The position numbers were made by a program, and so were the translations under genes. Source: Nitrospina sp052156635 (GTDB lineage Bacteria > Nitrospinota > Nitrospinia > Nitrospinales > Nitrospinaceae). From it: DNA of 64,000 nt. Location of the stretch: the NCBI RefSeq assembly GCF_052156635.1, contig NZ_JBQKUO010000002.1, forward strand, positions 372,001-436,000, written 5' to 3'. Shown here piece by piece: positions 41,394-48,985 of this stretch; positions within the stretch are counted from its first letter, which is position 1; each line of letters opens with the position of its first letter. Under the pieces are notes generated by a model. That model did not search any database and had not been told where the DNA came from. It saw only the letters and a list, made by a program, of their open reading frames with translations.

Positions 41394-42350
41394 ATGCATC
41401 GCCTGTCCGGGAAAAAAATAGTTGTGGTTCGCACCGGTGCGCTGGGCGACGTGTTGATGACTTTGCCCTTGTTGCAGGCGGTGCATTCTGTGCAACCCGA
41501 TTGCCTCCATGTGGTGGTCGAAGCCCGGCAGAAAGCCCTGATGGAAGGCTTTGACTGCGTTGACCGGGCTTTCGCCACCGACGACCTGCAATGGTGGCGG
41601 GTGTATGGTGGTGACACCAATACCCTGCCTCTGCGTTTCCTTTCCGACTACGATTGCGTGGTGGCCCTCATTCAGGATCACGGCGGTACCGTGGCCGACG
41701 GGCTTCGTCAACGTCTCCCAGGTGAAGTGATCGTTCGGCCACCGTTCCCTCAACGTCCGGACAAGCATGTCAGCGGGTATTACCTGGAAACGCTTCCAGA
41801 ACTGCCTTCATCCCTTTCCTGGCCTCCGGGCTGGAAGGCGCCGGAAGAGGATATCCGGGAAGCAAAACGGGTTATGGCATCCCTTTCTCCGCCAACCCGA
41901 ACCTGGATACTTCAACCCGGAAGCGGCGGGGTTTCCAAAAACTGGCCGCTCAAGCGGTTCCATGAACAAGCGGATTGGCTGCATTCGCAAGGAATTCTTC
42001 CGGTGTTCCTGCTGGGGCCCGCGGAAGTGGCCATCTCCGAAACCGTGCATGCGTTTTGCCGGGAACGCGGGTTCCCGGTCTGGGAAAACCTTTCCCTGAC
42101 CCGTTGCGCGGCCTTGCTCGGCCACGCCGATGGGTTTCTGGGCAACGATGCGGGGGTGACTCACCTGGCTGCCGCGCTGGGATTGCCCACCCTGGCCGTG
42201 TTTGTCAAAACAGAGCCGGAAATGTGGCGTCCATTGGGGGCGAACACAGGGGTTGTCGATATTCGTAAAACCAGTGGGGCGGATCAAGACGGTGCCGGCG
42301 AAGTCAGGAGGGAACTGGACCGGCTGCTTTCCATTCGCGCCCGCAACTGA
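41394..42350 (+). CDS. Glycosyltransferase family 9 (heptosyltransferase-like)
   Basis: A 318-residue protein of the WaaF/WaaC class. The N-terminus KIVVVRTGALGDVLMTLPLL is the family opening. The C-terminal donor-binding half has ILQPGSGGVSKNWPLKRF and FLGNDAGVTHLAAALGLPT with the conserved Asp, then LAVFVKTEPEMWRPLG. It likely adds a heptose or similar sugar to the lipopolysaccharide core from an ADP-sugar. It is a single gene between leftward genes on both sides. Confidence 0.85.
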   Translation: MHRLSGKKIVVVRTGALGDVLMTLPLLQAVHSVQPDCLHVVVEARQKALMEGFDCVDRAFATDDLQWWRVYGGDTNTLPLRFLSDYDCVVALIQDHGGTVADGLRQRLPGEVIVRPPFPQRPDKHVSGYYLETLPELPSSLSWPPGWKAPEEDIREAKRVMASLSPPTRTWILQPGSGGVSKNWPLKRFHEQADWLHSQGILPVFLLGPAEVAISETVHAFCRERGFPVWENLSLTRCAALLGHADGFLGNDAGVTHLAAALGLPTLAVFVKTEPEMWRPLGANTGVVDIRKTSGADQDGAGEVRRELDRLLSIRARN

Positions 42351-42356
42351 GGGAGG

Positions 42357-42548
42357 TCATTTCAGGTATTTCCGTTTGTTGTCCGTGGTGTAAAACCCGG
42401 AACCGTACAGGTGAAAGGTTCCGCCCCCCACACATTTATGAAGCGGTCCGCCGCACTTTTCGCATTTTTCGAGAGGCGGGTCGTCCGCTTTCTGCAGGGC
42501 TTCCGTTTTATCTTTGCACTTTTCACATTCGTATTCGTAAATGGGCAT
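42357..42548 (-). CDS. FmdB-type small zinc-ribbon protein
   Basis: A 63-residue protein with the FmdB/CxxC_CxxC_SSSS pattern: MPIYEYECEKCKDKTEALQK, then CEKCGGPLHKCVGGG and the tail FHLYGSGFYTTD. The four cysteines would hold one zinc. FmdB proteins are putative regulators with no settled function. It ends six bases from the convergent glycosyltransferase gene and lies 57 bases downstream of the secreted protein gene. Confidence 0.88.
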   Translation of the reverse strand: MPIYEYECEKCKDKTEALQKADDPPLEKCEKCGGPLHKCVGGGTFHLYGSGFYTTDNKRKYLK

Positions 42549-42605
42549 GAATTTGCCTCCTGCTTATTCTGGACGGGCAGGGTGTCGCTGCAACTCCACC
42601 CGGCT

Positions 42606-43115
42606 TCATGGTTGTTGCCAGAAGATGGGCTTGGTGCCTTCCTGTTCCCGGAAAATGTCCAGAGTTTTTGGAATGTTCTCCTTGACCTCGTCCAGATTGA
42701 ACACTTTTTGGGGCAGGGTCAGTCCGAATTCCTGCTCCCATATTCCTACCATTATACCGATCCGGTCGCTCAATATCTGGAGAATAATAAATCGTGTGAT
42801 GCCGAATTTTTCCTGCACCGCTTTCGGCATCATGAAGGTTCCGTTCTGGTTGACCTCACCGAAACGCATGACGGCGAGACCCTGGTCGACTTCCTTGAAA
42901 CCCAGAGAGGCGATATATTCTTTGAGTTCCGGCGGCATGAAATCGCGGGGCCAGGCCACGATGCCGTGCTTTTCAAAGTTCTGGTAAAGGACGTACGGCC
43001 GCGGTTCGTCCTGCGCCCGGGCTGGTGAAGGGGATAAAACCGCAAAAACCAGGGTCCAGATGAGAAGGCCGCCTGCCCACAGGCGGGCGGCTGGGTTGGA
43101 TCGGGATCGTCGCAT
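42606..43115 (-). CDS. Secreted protein of unknown function
   Basis: A 169-residue protein with a signal peptide (LLIWTLVFAVLSPSPARAQ). The mature part (about 135 residues) has no domain I recognise; it contains DFMPPELKEYIASLGFKEVD and FRFGEVNQNGTF-like text (MRFGEVNQNGTFMMPKAV) with no cysteines or evident catalytic motif. It follows ndk by 22 bases on the same strand, so they may share a transcript, and precedes the FmdB-type gene. Confidence 0.55.
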   Translation of the reverse strand: MRRSRSNPAARLWAGGLLIWTLVFAVLSPSPARAQDEPRPYVLYQNFEKHGIVAWPRDFMPPELKEYIASLGFKEVDQGLAVMRFGEVNQNGTFMMPKAVQEKFGITRFIILQILSDRIGIMVGIWEQEFGLTLPQKVFNLDEVKENIPKTLDIFREQEGTKPIFWQQP

Positions 43116-43137
43116 GCTTTACCCCCTTTCAGGGCCT

Positions 43138-43557
43138 TCAGGACAGGATTTCCGTCTGACTGAAAAAATAGGAAATCTCAAAGGCTGCATTTTCGGGTGA
43201 ATCGGAACCGTGCACGGAGTTCTTTTCAATGTCCACGGCGAATTCCTTGCGAATGGTGCCGTCGTCAGCGTCCTTGGGATTGGTCGCGCCCATCAGTTTC
43301 CGCCAGCCGGTGATGGCGTTTTCTTTTTCCAGTACCAGCAGGACCACGGGACCGCCGGTGGACATATAGGTGGTCAGGTCTTTAAAAAAGGGACGCTCCT
43401 TGTGAACGTGGTAAAACCCTTCGGCCTGCTCCAGGGTCAGTTGAGCCCGTTTCATGGCGGCGATGCGGAACCCTTTGGATTCGATGCGCTCCAGGATTTT
43501 GCCAATGAGGTTGCGTTCTACAGCGTCAGGTTTGATGATAGCAAACGTTCTTTCCAT
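43138..43557 (-). CDS. ndk: Nucleoside diphosphate kinase
   Basis: A 139-residue Ndk with the opening ERTFAIIKPDAVERNLIGKI and the active-site His116 in EKNSVHGSDSPENAAFEI. It balances NTP pools by phosphate transfer from ATP. It is separated from the ferredoxin oxidoreductase operon upstream by a strong terminator at 43612-43649, so it needs its own promoter within 43558-43611. Confidence 0.96.
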   Translation of the reverse strand: MERTFAIIKPDAVERNLIGKILERIESKGFRIAAMKRAQLTLEQAEGFYHVHKERPFFKDLTTYMSTGGPVVLLVLEKENAITGWRKLMGATNPKDADDGTIRKEFAVDIEKNSVHGSDSPENAAFEISYFFSQTEILS

Positions 43558-43611
43558 TGATACTCCGGTTCTTCTAGGTGAATGAGTTGACGGGGAATTT
43601 GGACATCAGGG

Positions 43612-43649
43612 AAAAAAAAAGGTATTTGGGGGAGCCCCAAATACCTTTT
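43612..43649 (-). terminator. Strong Rho-independent terminator of the ferredoxin oxidoreductase operon
   Basis: An 11-base perfect stem, GGTATTTGGGG (43621-43631) and CCCCAAATACC (43635-43645), with a three-base loop. Flanking A and T runs extend it, so it may act in both directions. On the leftward strand it is followed by nine U residues, 35 bases after the stop of the delta-subunit gene. Confidence 0.9.
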
Positions 43650-43683
43650 CCTTATATGAAACCAATACAGGTTTAAAGGATGC

Positions 43684-43947
43684 TCAGCGCTGAACCACTC
43701 CCACCCGTTTGATCACGAAGCGATCTTCCAGATTATCGATCCATTTCATCTGGATGGCATCGTGCTTGGCGACGTCTCTGCAGATGTAAACACAGATTTC
43801 GCAAGACTTACAGCGGTCCACCGAAACGTAGGCGGATTTGTCTTCCTCGCTGTAGTTGATGCAGTTGGCTTCGGGACAATAGGTCGTGCACAGGTGGCAA
43901 TTGGTTTCTGCGCATTTATCCTTATCTACATCTGCAATGTAGTACAT
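43684..43947 (-). CDS. 2-Oxoacid:ferredoxin oxidoreductase, delta (two [4Fe-4S] ferredoxin) subunit
   Basis: An 87-residue ferredoxin-like protein. Two cluster-binding motifs are seen: DKCAETNCHLCTTYCPEANC near the N-terminus and DRCKSCEICVYICRDVAKHD in the middle. The first has an unusual C-x4-C-x2-C-x3-C spacing plus an extra Cys. It carries electrons between the catalytic TPP centre and external ferredoxin. It is the last gene of the alpha-beta-gamma-delta operon, 31 bases after gamma. Confidence 0.9.
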   Translation of the reverse strand: MYYIADVDKDKCAETNCHLCTTYCPEANCINYSEEDKSAYVSVDRCKSCEICVYICRDVAKHDAIQMKWIDNLEDRFVIKRVGVVQR

Positions 43948-43978
43948 GCTTATTCAATCTCCAATTCAAAAAGTTACC

Positions 43979-44692
43979 TTAGACGGCAACCGGTTTCTCT
44001 TTGGCATCAGCATGAACACCCCATTTGTTATCAATCGCGAACTGATAAGCCGCTTTGATGGTGTCCATGTTCGCCTGAAGCAGTTTCTGCTTTTTGGCGA
44101 ATTTTTTCTCGATGACGCTGTCCAGAGAGGCGGTACCACCGGAAGTAACGATACCTTTACCGATGAAACGATCCTTCACGGATGCCTCAATCGAGTCCAT
44201 GTCCGGCATGCCAAAGATGGCGGAAATGGCGCCGCACATGGCCATGTTGGTGGCCAGGTCGGTTCCCGCAATATCATTGGCAAGTTCGGTCGCCGGCAGA
44301 TAATAAATGTTCGCTTTTTTATCTGCCAACTCCTTTTCCTCATCGGGAATGAGTTTGAGCGGCTCTTTGTTATTGATCAGGATGATGCCGTTCTCTTTCA
44401 GGCCCGTGTAAAAAGGCATGGTGTACGACTTACCCAGTGTGATGACCTGAGCACTGAAGATCATCAGCACGTTGGGGAAGACGATCTCCCCGATTTCAAA
44501 AATCTCATCGTTGGAGATCCGCACATAACTTTCAACCGGGGCGTTGCGCTTTTCGGAACCGAAAAAGGGCACGAGGGAGCTGTACCCCTTACCGATTACG
44601 ACCGCGTTACTCAGGATGTGAGATGCGGTGACGACGCCCTGGCCTCCAATACCGGCCATGCGGACGTTATAACGTTTGACTTCTTGTGGCAT
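43979..44692 (-). CDS. 2-Oxoacid:ferredoxin oxidoreductase, gamma subunit
   Basis: A 237-residue gamma subunit. The N-terminal MAGIGGQGVVTASHILSNAV is the family signature for the CoA/ferredoxin-interacting domain, followed by PFFGSEKRNAPVESYVRIS. The C-terminal 60 residues are helical and lysine-rich. It lies 18 bases after the beta-subunit gene and 31 before delta. Its role follows from pyruvate and 2-oxoglutarate ferredoxin oxidoreductases; the specific 2-oxoacid is not readable from this subunit. Confidence 0.9.
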   Translation of the reverse strand: MPQEVKRYNVRMAGIGGQGVVTASHILSNAVVIGKGYSSLVPFFGSEKRNAPVESYVRISNDEIFEIGEIVFPNVLMIFSAQVITLGKSYTMPFYTGLKENGIILINNKEPLKLIPDEEKELADKKANIYYLPATELANDIAGTDLATNMAMCGAISAIFGMPDMDSIEASVKDRFIGKGIVTSGGTASLDSVIEKKFAKKQKLLQANMDTIKAAYQFAIDNKWGVHADAKEKPVAV

Positions 44693-44710
44693 GGATTGAA
44701 AACCTCCTCA

Positions 44711-45589
44711 TTATTTTTTAGCAGCTTTGGCTTTTTCTTTTTCTTTCTTTTCGAGGTCGGTGATGTACGCCTTGGCTTCATCCGTCATTTCCTCGTGGAA
44801 ACCATAACGTTCTTTTTCGACATCGAAGGCATCCTGCATGACTTCCGGAGTGGGAATCGCATACTCGATGTTGCAGGAAGTGTAGGCCTGGATGTAGGTC
44901 GGGCCGATTTCGCGCGCAATCAGGATGGCGCGACGAACGGTGCGAACCACGCGGGCCGGGTTGGTCGGCGCGATGCGTGCGATGTAAGCACAGTTCGAAA
45001 CCCGGGCCAGACCCAGAGCGTCGATCTTGCCGGTTTTCTTGCCGCGCGGGGCCATCTTCAGAATCTGACCCTGCATGGTCATACCGCTTTCCTGCCCACC
45101 GGTGTTGCCGTAAACTTCGTTGTCCAGCATGATGGTGGTGAATTTTTCCTGACGGAACCAGGAATGCATGAGGGCCTGGAAGCCGATATCGATCAGACCA
45201 CCGTCACCGGCCATAACAATTACGTCTTTAGGCTGATTCGGATAAAGAATTTCCAAGCCGCGTTTCAGGCCGGATGCGACGGAGTTGGTGTCACCGTAGT
45301 TGCCGTAGATGAACGGGATGTTGGCCTGGGAAATAGCAAGACGGCCGCAACCTGCGGTACCAACGTTGATGGTATGTTCAGGATTCGGCAATGCCAGCAT
45401 GGTGAGGCGGATGAAAAGGGTCATCGCACAACCTGCACACATCGGATGCTCTTCCAGAAGTTCCTTGAACTTCCCCATTTCGCTGACTTTCACCTCACGG
45501 CCATACTGACCGTACTTGACCAGATCGCGGTATTCAACGGGGAGAAGATCTTCAAAACCAGGAGACGGTTTAACGGTTTCGAGAGACAT
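44711..45589 (-). CDS. 2-Oxoacid:ferredoxin oxidoreductase, beta (thiamine diphosphate-binding) subunit
   Basis: A 292-residue beta subunit. The cluster-type Cys pair is in PMCAGCAMTLF, and the thiamine-diphosphate/Mg motif is VMAGDGGLIDIGFQALMHS with NEVYGNTGGQESG. A Lys/Ala/Glu-rich tail ends the protein. Together with alpha it forms the catalytic centre that reversibly joins CO2 and an acyl-CoA to a 2-oxoacid. A 160-base gap containing a hairpin separates it from alpha, unusual for an operon of this kind. Confidence 0.92.
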   Translation of the reverse strand: MSLETVKPSPGFEDLLPVEYRDLVKYGQYGREVKVSEMGKFKELLEEHPMCAGCAMTLFIRLTMLALPNPEHTINVGTAGCGRLAISQANIPFIYGNYGDTNSVASGLKRGLEILYPNQPKDVIVMAGDGGLIDIGFQALMHSWFRQEKFTTIMLDNEVYGNTGGQESGMTMQGQILKMAPRGKKTGKIDALGLARVSNCAYIARIAPTNPARVVRTVRRAILIAREIGPTYIQAYTSCNIEYAIPTPEVMQDAFDVEKERYGFHEEMTDEAKAYITDLEKKEKEKAKAAKK

Positions 45590-45685
45590 AATTGATTTAC
45601 CTTTCTATATATATTTAAGAAAGTTTTATTAAGTTTTATTTAGACCCTCAGCTTGCAAGGGTTGACGCATCTTTATGAAAGGGAA

Positions 45686-45707
45686 TTTCGGGGCCAAAGT
45701 CCCGAAA
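45686..45707 (-). terminator. Hairpin between the alpha- and beta-subunit genes
   Basis: The stem TTTCGGG/CCCGAAA (seven pairs, eight-base loop) lies in the middle of the 160-base gap after the alpha-subunit stop, followed leftward by an AT-rich stretch without a strong U-run. It could reduce read-through, stabilise the beta-gamma-delta mRNA 5' end, or be neutral. Confidence 0.4.
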
Positions 45708-45749
45708 AACTAAGCCTACACGATTCGCACGGCTAACGCAACATCAGTG

Positions 45750-46964
45750 TTACAGGCGATCAACCGTACCTTTGCGGGCCGCATCCAGCCACTCGAGAAT
45801 CATCTCGGTCGGCATGGTCATGCCACCATAAACCCGCGGTCCGGAGGCGATTTCGGCTTTGCAGTTGCCATACAGCGTGGAGCAGACTTCCTTGTGCAGC
45901 CAGCCCGCCTGGTTGAACTCCGGAACCAGAATCCGCTTGGCGTTCTTAACCGCCTCAATGATCTCCCTGCCAGGCCACGGCCGAATGGTCTTGACTTTGA
46001 CCAGACCCACCTTGCGACCGGCTTCACCTTCCTGACGAACAGCTTCGCGCGACTGCGAAACCGCGGAACCGGAAGCGATGAGGAACTCTTCGGCGTCCGG
46101 GTTTACGACTTCGATCAGGTCGCCCAGGTATTTGCGCCAATGCCGTGCGGAACGCTCGACAGCGGCAAACACTTCCTGCTGCCAGCTGGCATGCATGTGG
46201 TAGCTGATGAAGTTGGATTTCTGAATGGGAGCGTCGCGGGACAACCGGGCCGGCGGGTTTTCGTTGTCCATGGCCGGTACGGCCGAACGCCAGCCAACGC
46301 GGGGCGGCAGTTTGAATTCCTCCGAAGGCATGGACACCTTGCCGCGAGCGTGGGTGACGAAAAAGCCGTCAACCGATACCACCGCGGGAAGAGTCACATC
46401 CACTTCCTCGGACACCATGAACGCAGCGAGGGAATAGTCAAAGAAGTCCTGCTGGTTTTCAGCATGGGCGTGGAGGATGCCGGTGTTCAACAAAAATGAA
46501 ATCTCGATGTTGTCCGGCTGAATGGCCAGCGGCGTGTTGATGACGCGGCACATGTTCAGCAGAACAAGAGGAGTCCGTGCACCGGGCCAGGAAGCGATGG
46601 CTTCCATGCCGCGCATGAGTCCCGGACCGGAAGTCGCCGTCAGGGAACGCACACCGGCCCTCGAAGAACCGCCGATGGCCGTCATGACCCCGATCTCCTC
46701 TTCCGCACGGTAATAGTCCTTCAGGTAGCCCTCGTCATAGAGGTAACCGACCTGCTGCATGGTTTCACTCTGCGGGGTGATAGGGTAAGAGATGGCGATG
46801 TCTACATTGGCCCGGCGAATGGCCTCGCGGGCCGCCTCACTCCCGGTGATGAACTCGGTTTCACGGGGCGCTTCTCTCAACAACCACACCGGGTCGACCA
46901 CTTTTTGCAAGTCGCCTTTAGGGACCCATTCTTCTTTTTTCTGGGTTGCAGTTTGCTCGGTCAT
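45750..46964 (-). CDS. 2-Oxoacid:ferredoxin oxidoreductase, alpha subunit
   Basis: A 404-residue alpha subunit. The pyrimidine-binding domain I has GSEAAREAIRRANVDIAISY and PITPQSETMQQVG, then RSLTATSGPGLMRGMEAI. Domain II lies near KTIRPWPGREIIEAVKNAKR. This alpha-beta-gamma-delta set resembles pyruvate or 2-oxoglutarate:ferredoxin oxidoreductase of autotrophs using the reductive TCA cycle. sucCD, 2 kb away, favours the 2-oxoglutarate form, but that is inference. GAGGAG precedes the ATG. The region upstream is rich in inverted repeats. Confidence 0.9.
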   Translation of the reverse strand: MTEQTATQKKEEWVPKGDLQKVVDPVWLLREAPRETEFITGSEAAREAIRRANVDIAISYPITPQSETMQQVGYLYDEGYLKDYYRAEEEIGVMTAIGGSSRAGVRSLTATSGPGLMRGMEAIASWPGARTPLVLLNMCRVINTPLAIQPDNIEISFLLNTGILHAHAENQQDFFDYSLAAFMVSEEVDVTLPAVVSVDGFFVTHARGKVSMPSEEFKLPPRVGWRSAVPAMDNENPPARLSRDAPIQKSNFISYHMHASWQQEVFAAVERSARHWRKYLGDLIEVVNPDAEEFLIASGSAVSQSREAVRQEGEAGRKVGLVKVKTIRPWPGREIIEAVKNAKRILVPEFNQAGWLHKEVCSTLYGNCKAEIASGPRVYGGMTMPTEMILEWLDAARKGTVDRL

Positions 46965-47370
46965 AACGACTCCTCAACGCAATGATGTTTATTCCAAATG
47001 TTGAATATACTTAGCTTTAAAGCTGTTATTTAGTATTTAATAGGGCAACTGGAAGAGGGACTCTGTTCCAGGAAAGATCAGAACAACCTGATTTGCGGTG
47101 TTCAAATTACCATGTTTGCCCCTCTAATACAATTTAATTGAAGGTTTTCAATTAAATTTTGTACAGGTTTGGAAGAAACTCCGCACCCACCCGATTTCAC
47201 TCTGGACGGGGGGCGTTTCGATAAATTAATTAGCCCAATAATTTCAAGGATTTAAATTAAATTCAGGAGGGGGGAAGGTGTTCCCGGAGCAACTGGCTCT
47301 GCGCCAGTTTGCAGGGTTTTTTAGGACCAGAGGTGAACTTTTGTCCCTTCAGGCTGTCCCCCGGGGCGAC
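46965..47370. other. 406-base structured upstream region of the ferredoxin oxidoreductase operon
   Basis: No gene is seen. It carries four inverted repeats: AGCTTTAAAGCT (47013-47024); CTGGAAGAG paired with CTC-tg-TTCCAG (47049-47071); a 12-base perfect repeat (47131-47158); and AACTGGC/GCCAGTT (47291-47309) with T6 a few bases further on the + strand. The part nearest the alpha-subunit start is AT-rich and probably holds its promoter, although no clean -35/-10 pair was found. Confidence 0.6.
47131..47158. promoter_or_regulatory. Palindrome with a Crp/Fnr-type TTGA-N6-TCAA core
   Basis: AATTTAATTGAA (47131-47142) and TTCAATTAAATT (47147-47158) are perfect inverted repeats around four bases. 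The centre contains TTGA-N6-TCAA (47138-47151), the half-site pattern recognised by Fnr/Dnr-type regulators. It lies about 170 bases upstream of the alpha-subunit start and may be an operator for redox or nitrogen control. Confidence 0.45.
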
Positions 47371-47685
47371 TCACCCCTTTTGTTGCTGCTTCGACTGGAT
47401 TTCATTCAGGTGGGCAAACGCTTTCTCGAGGAACTCGTTTACAGCCTTGTCGTTTCGGAACTTGAGCGTGGTTTTGGCCAGGTCGGTATCGTGATACAGT
47501 TCGTAACGCATGGTTTCCCCATCCTGAAACTTGACCACGTCCACGGTCCACTCCAGTTCGGTGATGTCCTCCGTGGGGAAGTTCACCGCCGTGACCCCCA
47601 AATTCCCAACGCGGTATACAAACTGAAGACCGCCGTTTCCACTCGGCTCCGTACGAGTGAGCACGAGGTTTTCCTCGGTCAGCAT
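47371..47685 (-). CDS. Conserved small protein of unknown function
   Basis: A 104-residue protein with no signal peptide. It has an N-terminal beta-rich part (LVLTRTEPSGNGGLQFVYRV) and a helical C-terminus (NDKAVNEFLEKAFAHLNEIQ). AGGAG lies about ten bases before the ATG at 47685, supporting the start. I do not recognise the family. It lies 406 bases upstream of the oxidoreductase alpha subunit on the same strand. Some autotrophs have a fifth small subunit in this enzyme, but nothing in the sequence shows that this is one. Confidence 0.6.
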   Translation of the reverse strand: MLTEENLVLTRTEPSGNGGLQFVYRVGNLGVTAVNFPTEDITELEWTVDVVKFQDGETMRYELYHDTDLAKTTLKFRNDKAVNEFLEKAFAHLNEIQSKQQQKG

Positions 47686-47762
47686 AAGGGCAAGGCTCCT
47701 GTTAGCGATTCTTTATGGTTTGCAGGCGGTTTTCTGCAACAAAAACCTGTGTTAGGATAGGC

Positions 47763-47837
47763 TTCCGGCTGGCCGGAAACTCCAGAGTACCCAACATACC
47801 AGACATGAAGCCTTCAGGTAAAGGCTTCATCTTTTTT
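47763..47837 (+). terminator. Rightward Rho-independent terminator preceded by a second hairpin, in a gene-free gap
   Basis: A perfect ten-base stem, ATGAAGCCTT (47805-47814) and AAGGCTTCAT (47821-47830), has a six-base loop and is followed by C and six T. Another hairpin, TTCCGG/CCGGAA (47763-47778), lies upstream. The nearest rightward gene begins only at 47916 and no rightward gene lies before it, so this may end a small RNA or act as a leader attenuator. Confidence 0.65.
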
Positions 47838-47915
47838 GGATATACAAATTAACACAATCCTTTTCTCCACACAGACATCTTAACCCGGAAACTAAATACA
47901 TATTGATAAAGGTTT

Positions 47916-48200
47916 ATGGAACCAATTGAACTGAACGATCCAGCAGAGATCCAGCAATTCCTGAGTAAAGTCCGGCTGACGGGCAAGGGTTTCACCTCCG
48001 ATGCGCTCTTGGGAGACGTATTTGAGGCCGGGCTCGACTACCCCGACTTTTTAAAGGCGGAAGGGGAGGACCCGGACGCGAGTTACGATGGCAAGTCTCC
48101 GGCCTGGGCCAAATACCATGTCCGTCAGGGCAAACGGGTCTTCATGGTGTACGGTGCCGCGGGACGCGAGCGCCGCTCCCATTTTTCTGAGACCCCTTAA
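47916..48200 (+). CDS. Small protein of unknown function
   Basis: A 94-residue soluble protein (opening MEPIELNDPAEIQQFLSKVR, then DFLKAEGEDPDASYDGKSPA). No family is recognised and there is no signal peptide. AAAGG about five bases before the ATG supports the start. It is followed after 57 bases by the DUF1841 gene on the same strand. The leader contains the orphan terminator at 47805-47837, so its expression may be set by read-through. Confidence 0.5.
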   Translation: MEPIELNDPAEIQQFLSKVRLTGKGFTSDALLGDVFEAGLDYPDFLKAEGEDPDASYDGKSPAWAKYHVRQGKRVFMVYGAAGRERRSHFSETP

Positions 48201-48257
48201 TTTATTATTCCATCCGGGTCCCCTGTCGGGATAAACACCGGATTTGAGAGCGAACTT

Positions 48258-48704
48258 ATGAAATTCGACAAGGAAACGCAGGAACGCATTCTCCGCGTTG
48301 CGGCCGACCGAAACCAGGGTAAGGACATGGAAGAGGTGGACGAAAGTATCGCCTACATCATGGACATGCACCCGGAGTTCGACCAGGCCTGGGAAATGGG
48401 TGAGATGGCGGTATACCCGCAGGAGATCGATGGCAAGGTGGTCAATCCTTTTGTCCACACCGTCCTGCATGTCGTCGTGGACCAGCAGATCCGCGACGAG
48501 GCGCCGGACTTCGTGGCGCAAGCCTACAAGGACCTGGTGGACATGGGCATCGACCCGCACGAGGTCTTGCACCACCTCATCTCGGTCTACGCCGATTTGT
48601 ATTTCACCACGTTTCGCCGCGGCGACAACTTCAGCAATCTCGATTACCAGGAACGCATCAAGAAACTGGTGCAGGCCGCCAAAGATGGGATGCAAGAGGG
48701 GTGA
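48258..48704 (+). CDS. DUF1841 family protein
   Basis: A 148-residue soluble helical protein. The conserved core NPFVHTVLHVVVDQQIRDEA and the later DPHEVLHHLISVYADLYF are the DUF1841 signature, with several His residues that may bind metal. Function is unknown. It ends three bases before the convergent zinc-ribbon gene, and a rightward terminator lies about 210 bases further on. Confidence 0.8.
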   Translation: MKFDKETQERILRVAADRNQGKDMEEVDESIAYIMDMHPEFDQAWEMGEMAVYPQEIDGKVVNPFVHTVLHVVVDQQIRDEAPDFVAQAYKDLVDMGIDPHEVLHHLISVYADLYFTTFRRGDNFSNLDYQERIKKLVQAAKDGMQEG

Positions 48705-48707
48705 CCG

Positions 48708-48911
48708 TCACTCCGACTGACCCGGCTTCAACGGCTCGTGGCAGACTTCGCAGTGATCGAGTGTGTAGTCGTTGATGTGCTGGCAGACAGGGCAGTCGAG
48801 TTCCTTGTCCTCGGCCTTCGGCGGGTCAAACGGCGTCAGGCACTTTTCGCACCACGCGGTTTTATTGATATTGGGCGCCCCGCAATTGGGGCATTCGAGA
48901 GTGTAGTTCAT
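48708..48911 (-). CDS. Small double zinc-ribbon protein
   Basis: A 67-residue protein with two zinc ribbons, each made of two CxxC-like pairs: CPNCGAPN with CEKCLTPFD, and CPVCQHIND with CEVCHEPL. ATG 48911 was chosen because AAGGGGT directly precedes it; the longer frame to 48995 runs through a terminator hairpin. The ribosome site is one arm of that hairpin. Function is unknown. It is convergent with the DUF1841 gene. Confidence 0.75.
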   Translation of the reverse strand: MNYTLECPNCGAPNINKTAWCEKCLTPFDPPKAEDKELDCPVCQHINDYTLDHCEVCHEPLKPGQSE

Positions 48912-48951
48912 ACCCCTTGGGATGCAGGCCATCCCAAGGGGTTTTTTTTTT
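48912..48951 (+). terminator. Strong rightward Rho-independent terminator overlapping the zinc-ribbon gene's ribosome site
   Basis: An 11-base perfect stem, CCCCTTGGGAT (48913-48923) and ATCCCAAGGGG (48931-48941), has a seven-base loop and ten T after it. It would stop rightward transcripts from the DUF1841 side. In the leftward transcript the same stem covers AAGGGG just before ATG 48911. Confidence 0.85.
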
Positions 48952-48985
48952 AACGGATTTTGCGGAAAAGAGATGCAGGTGGGGC

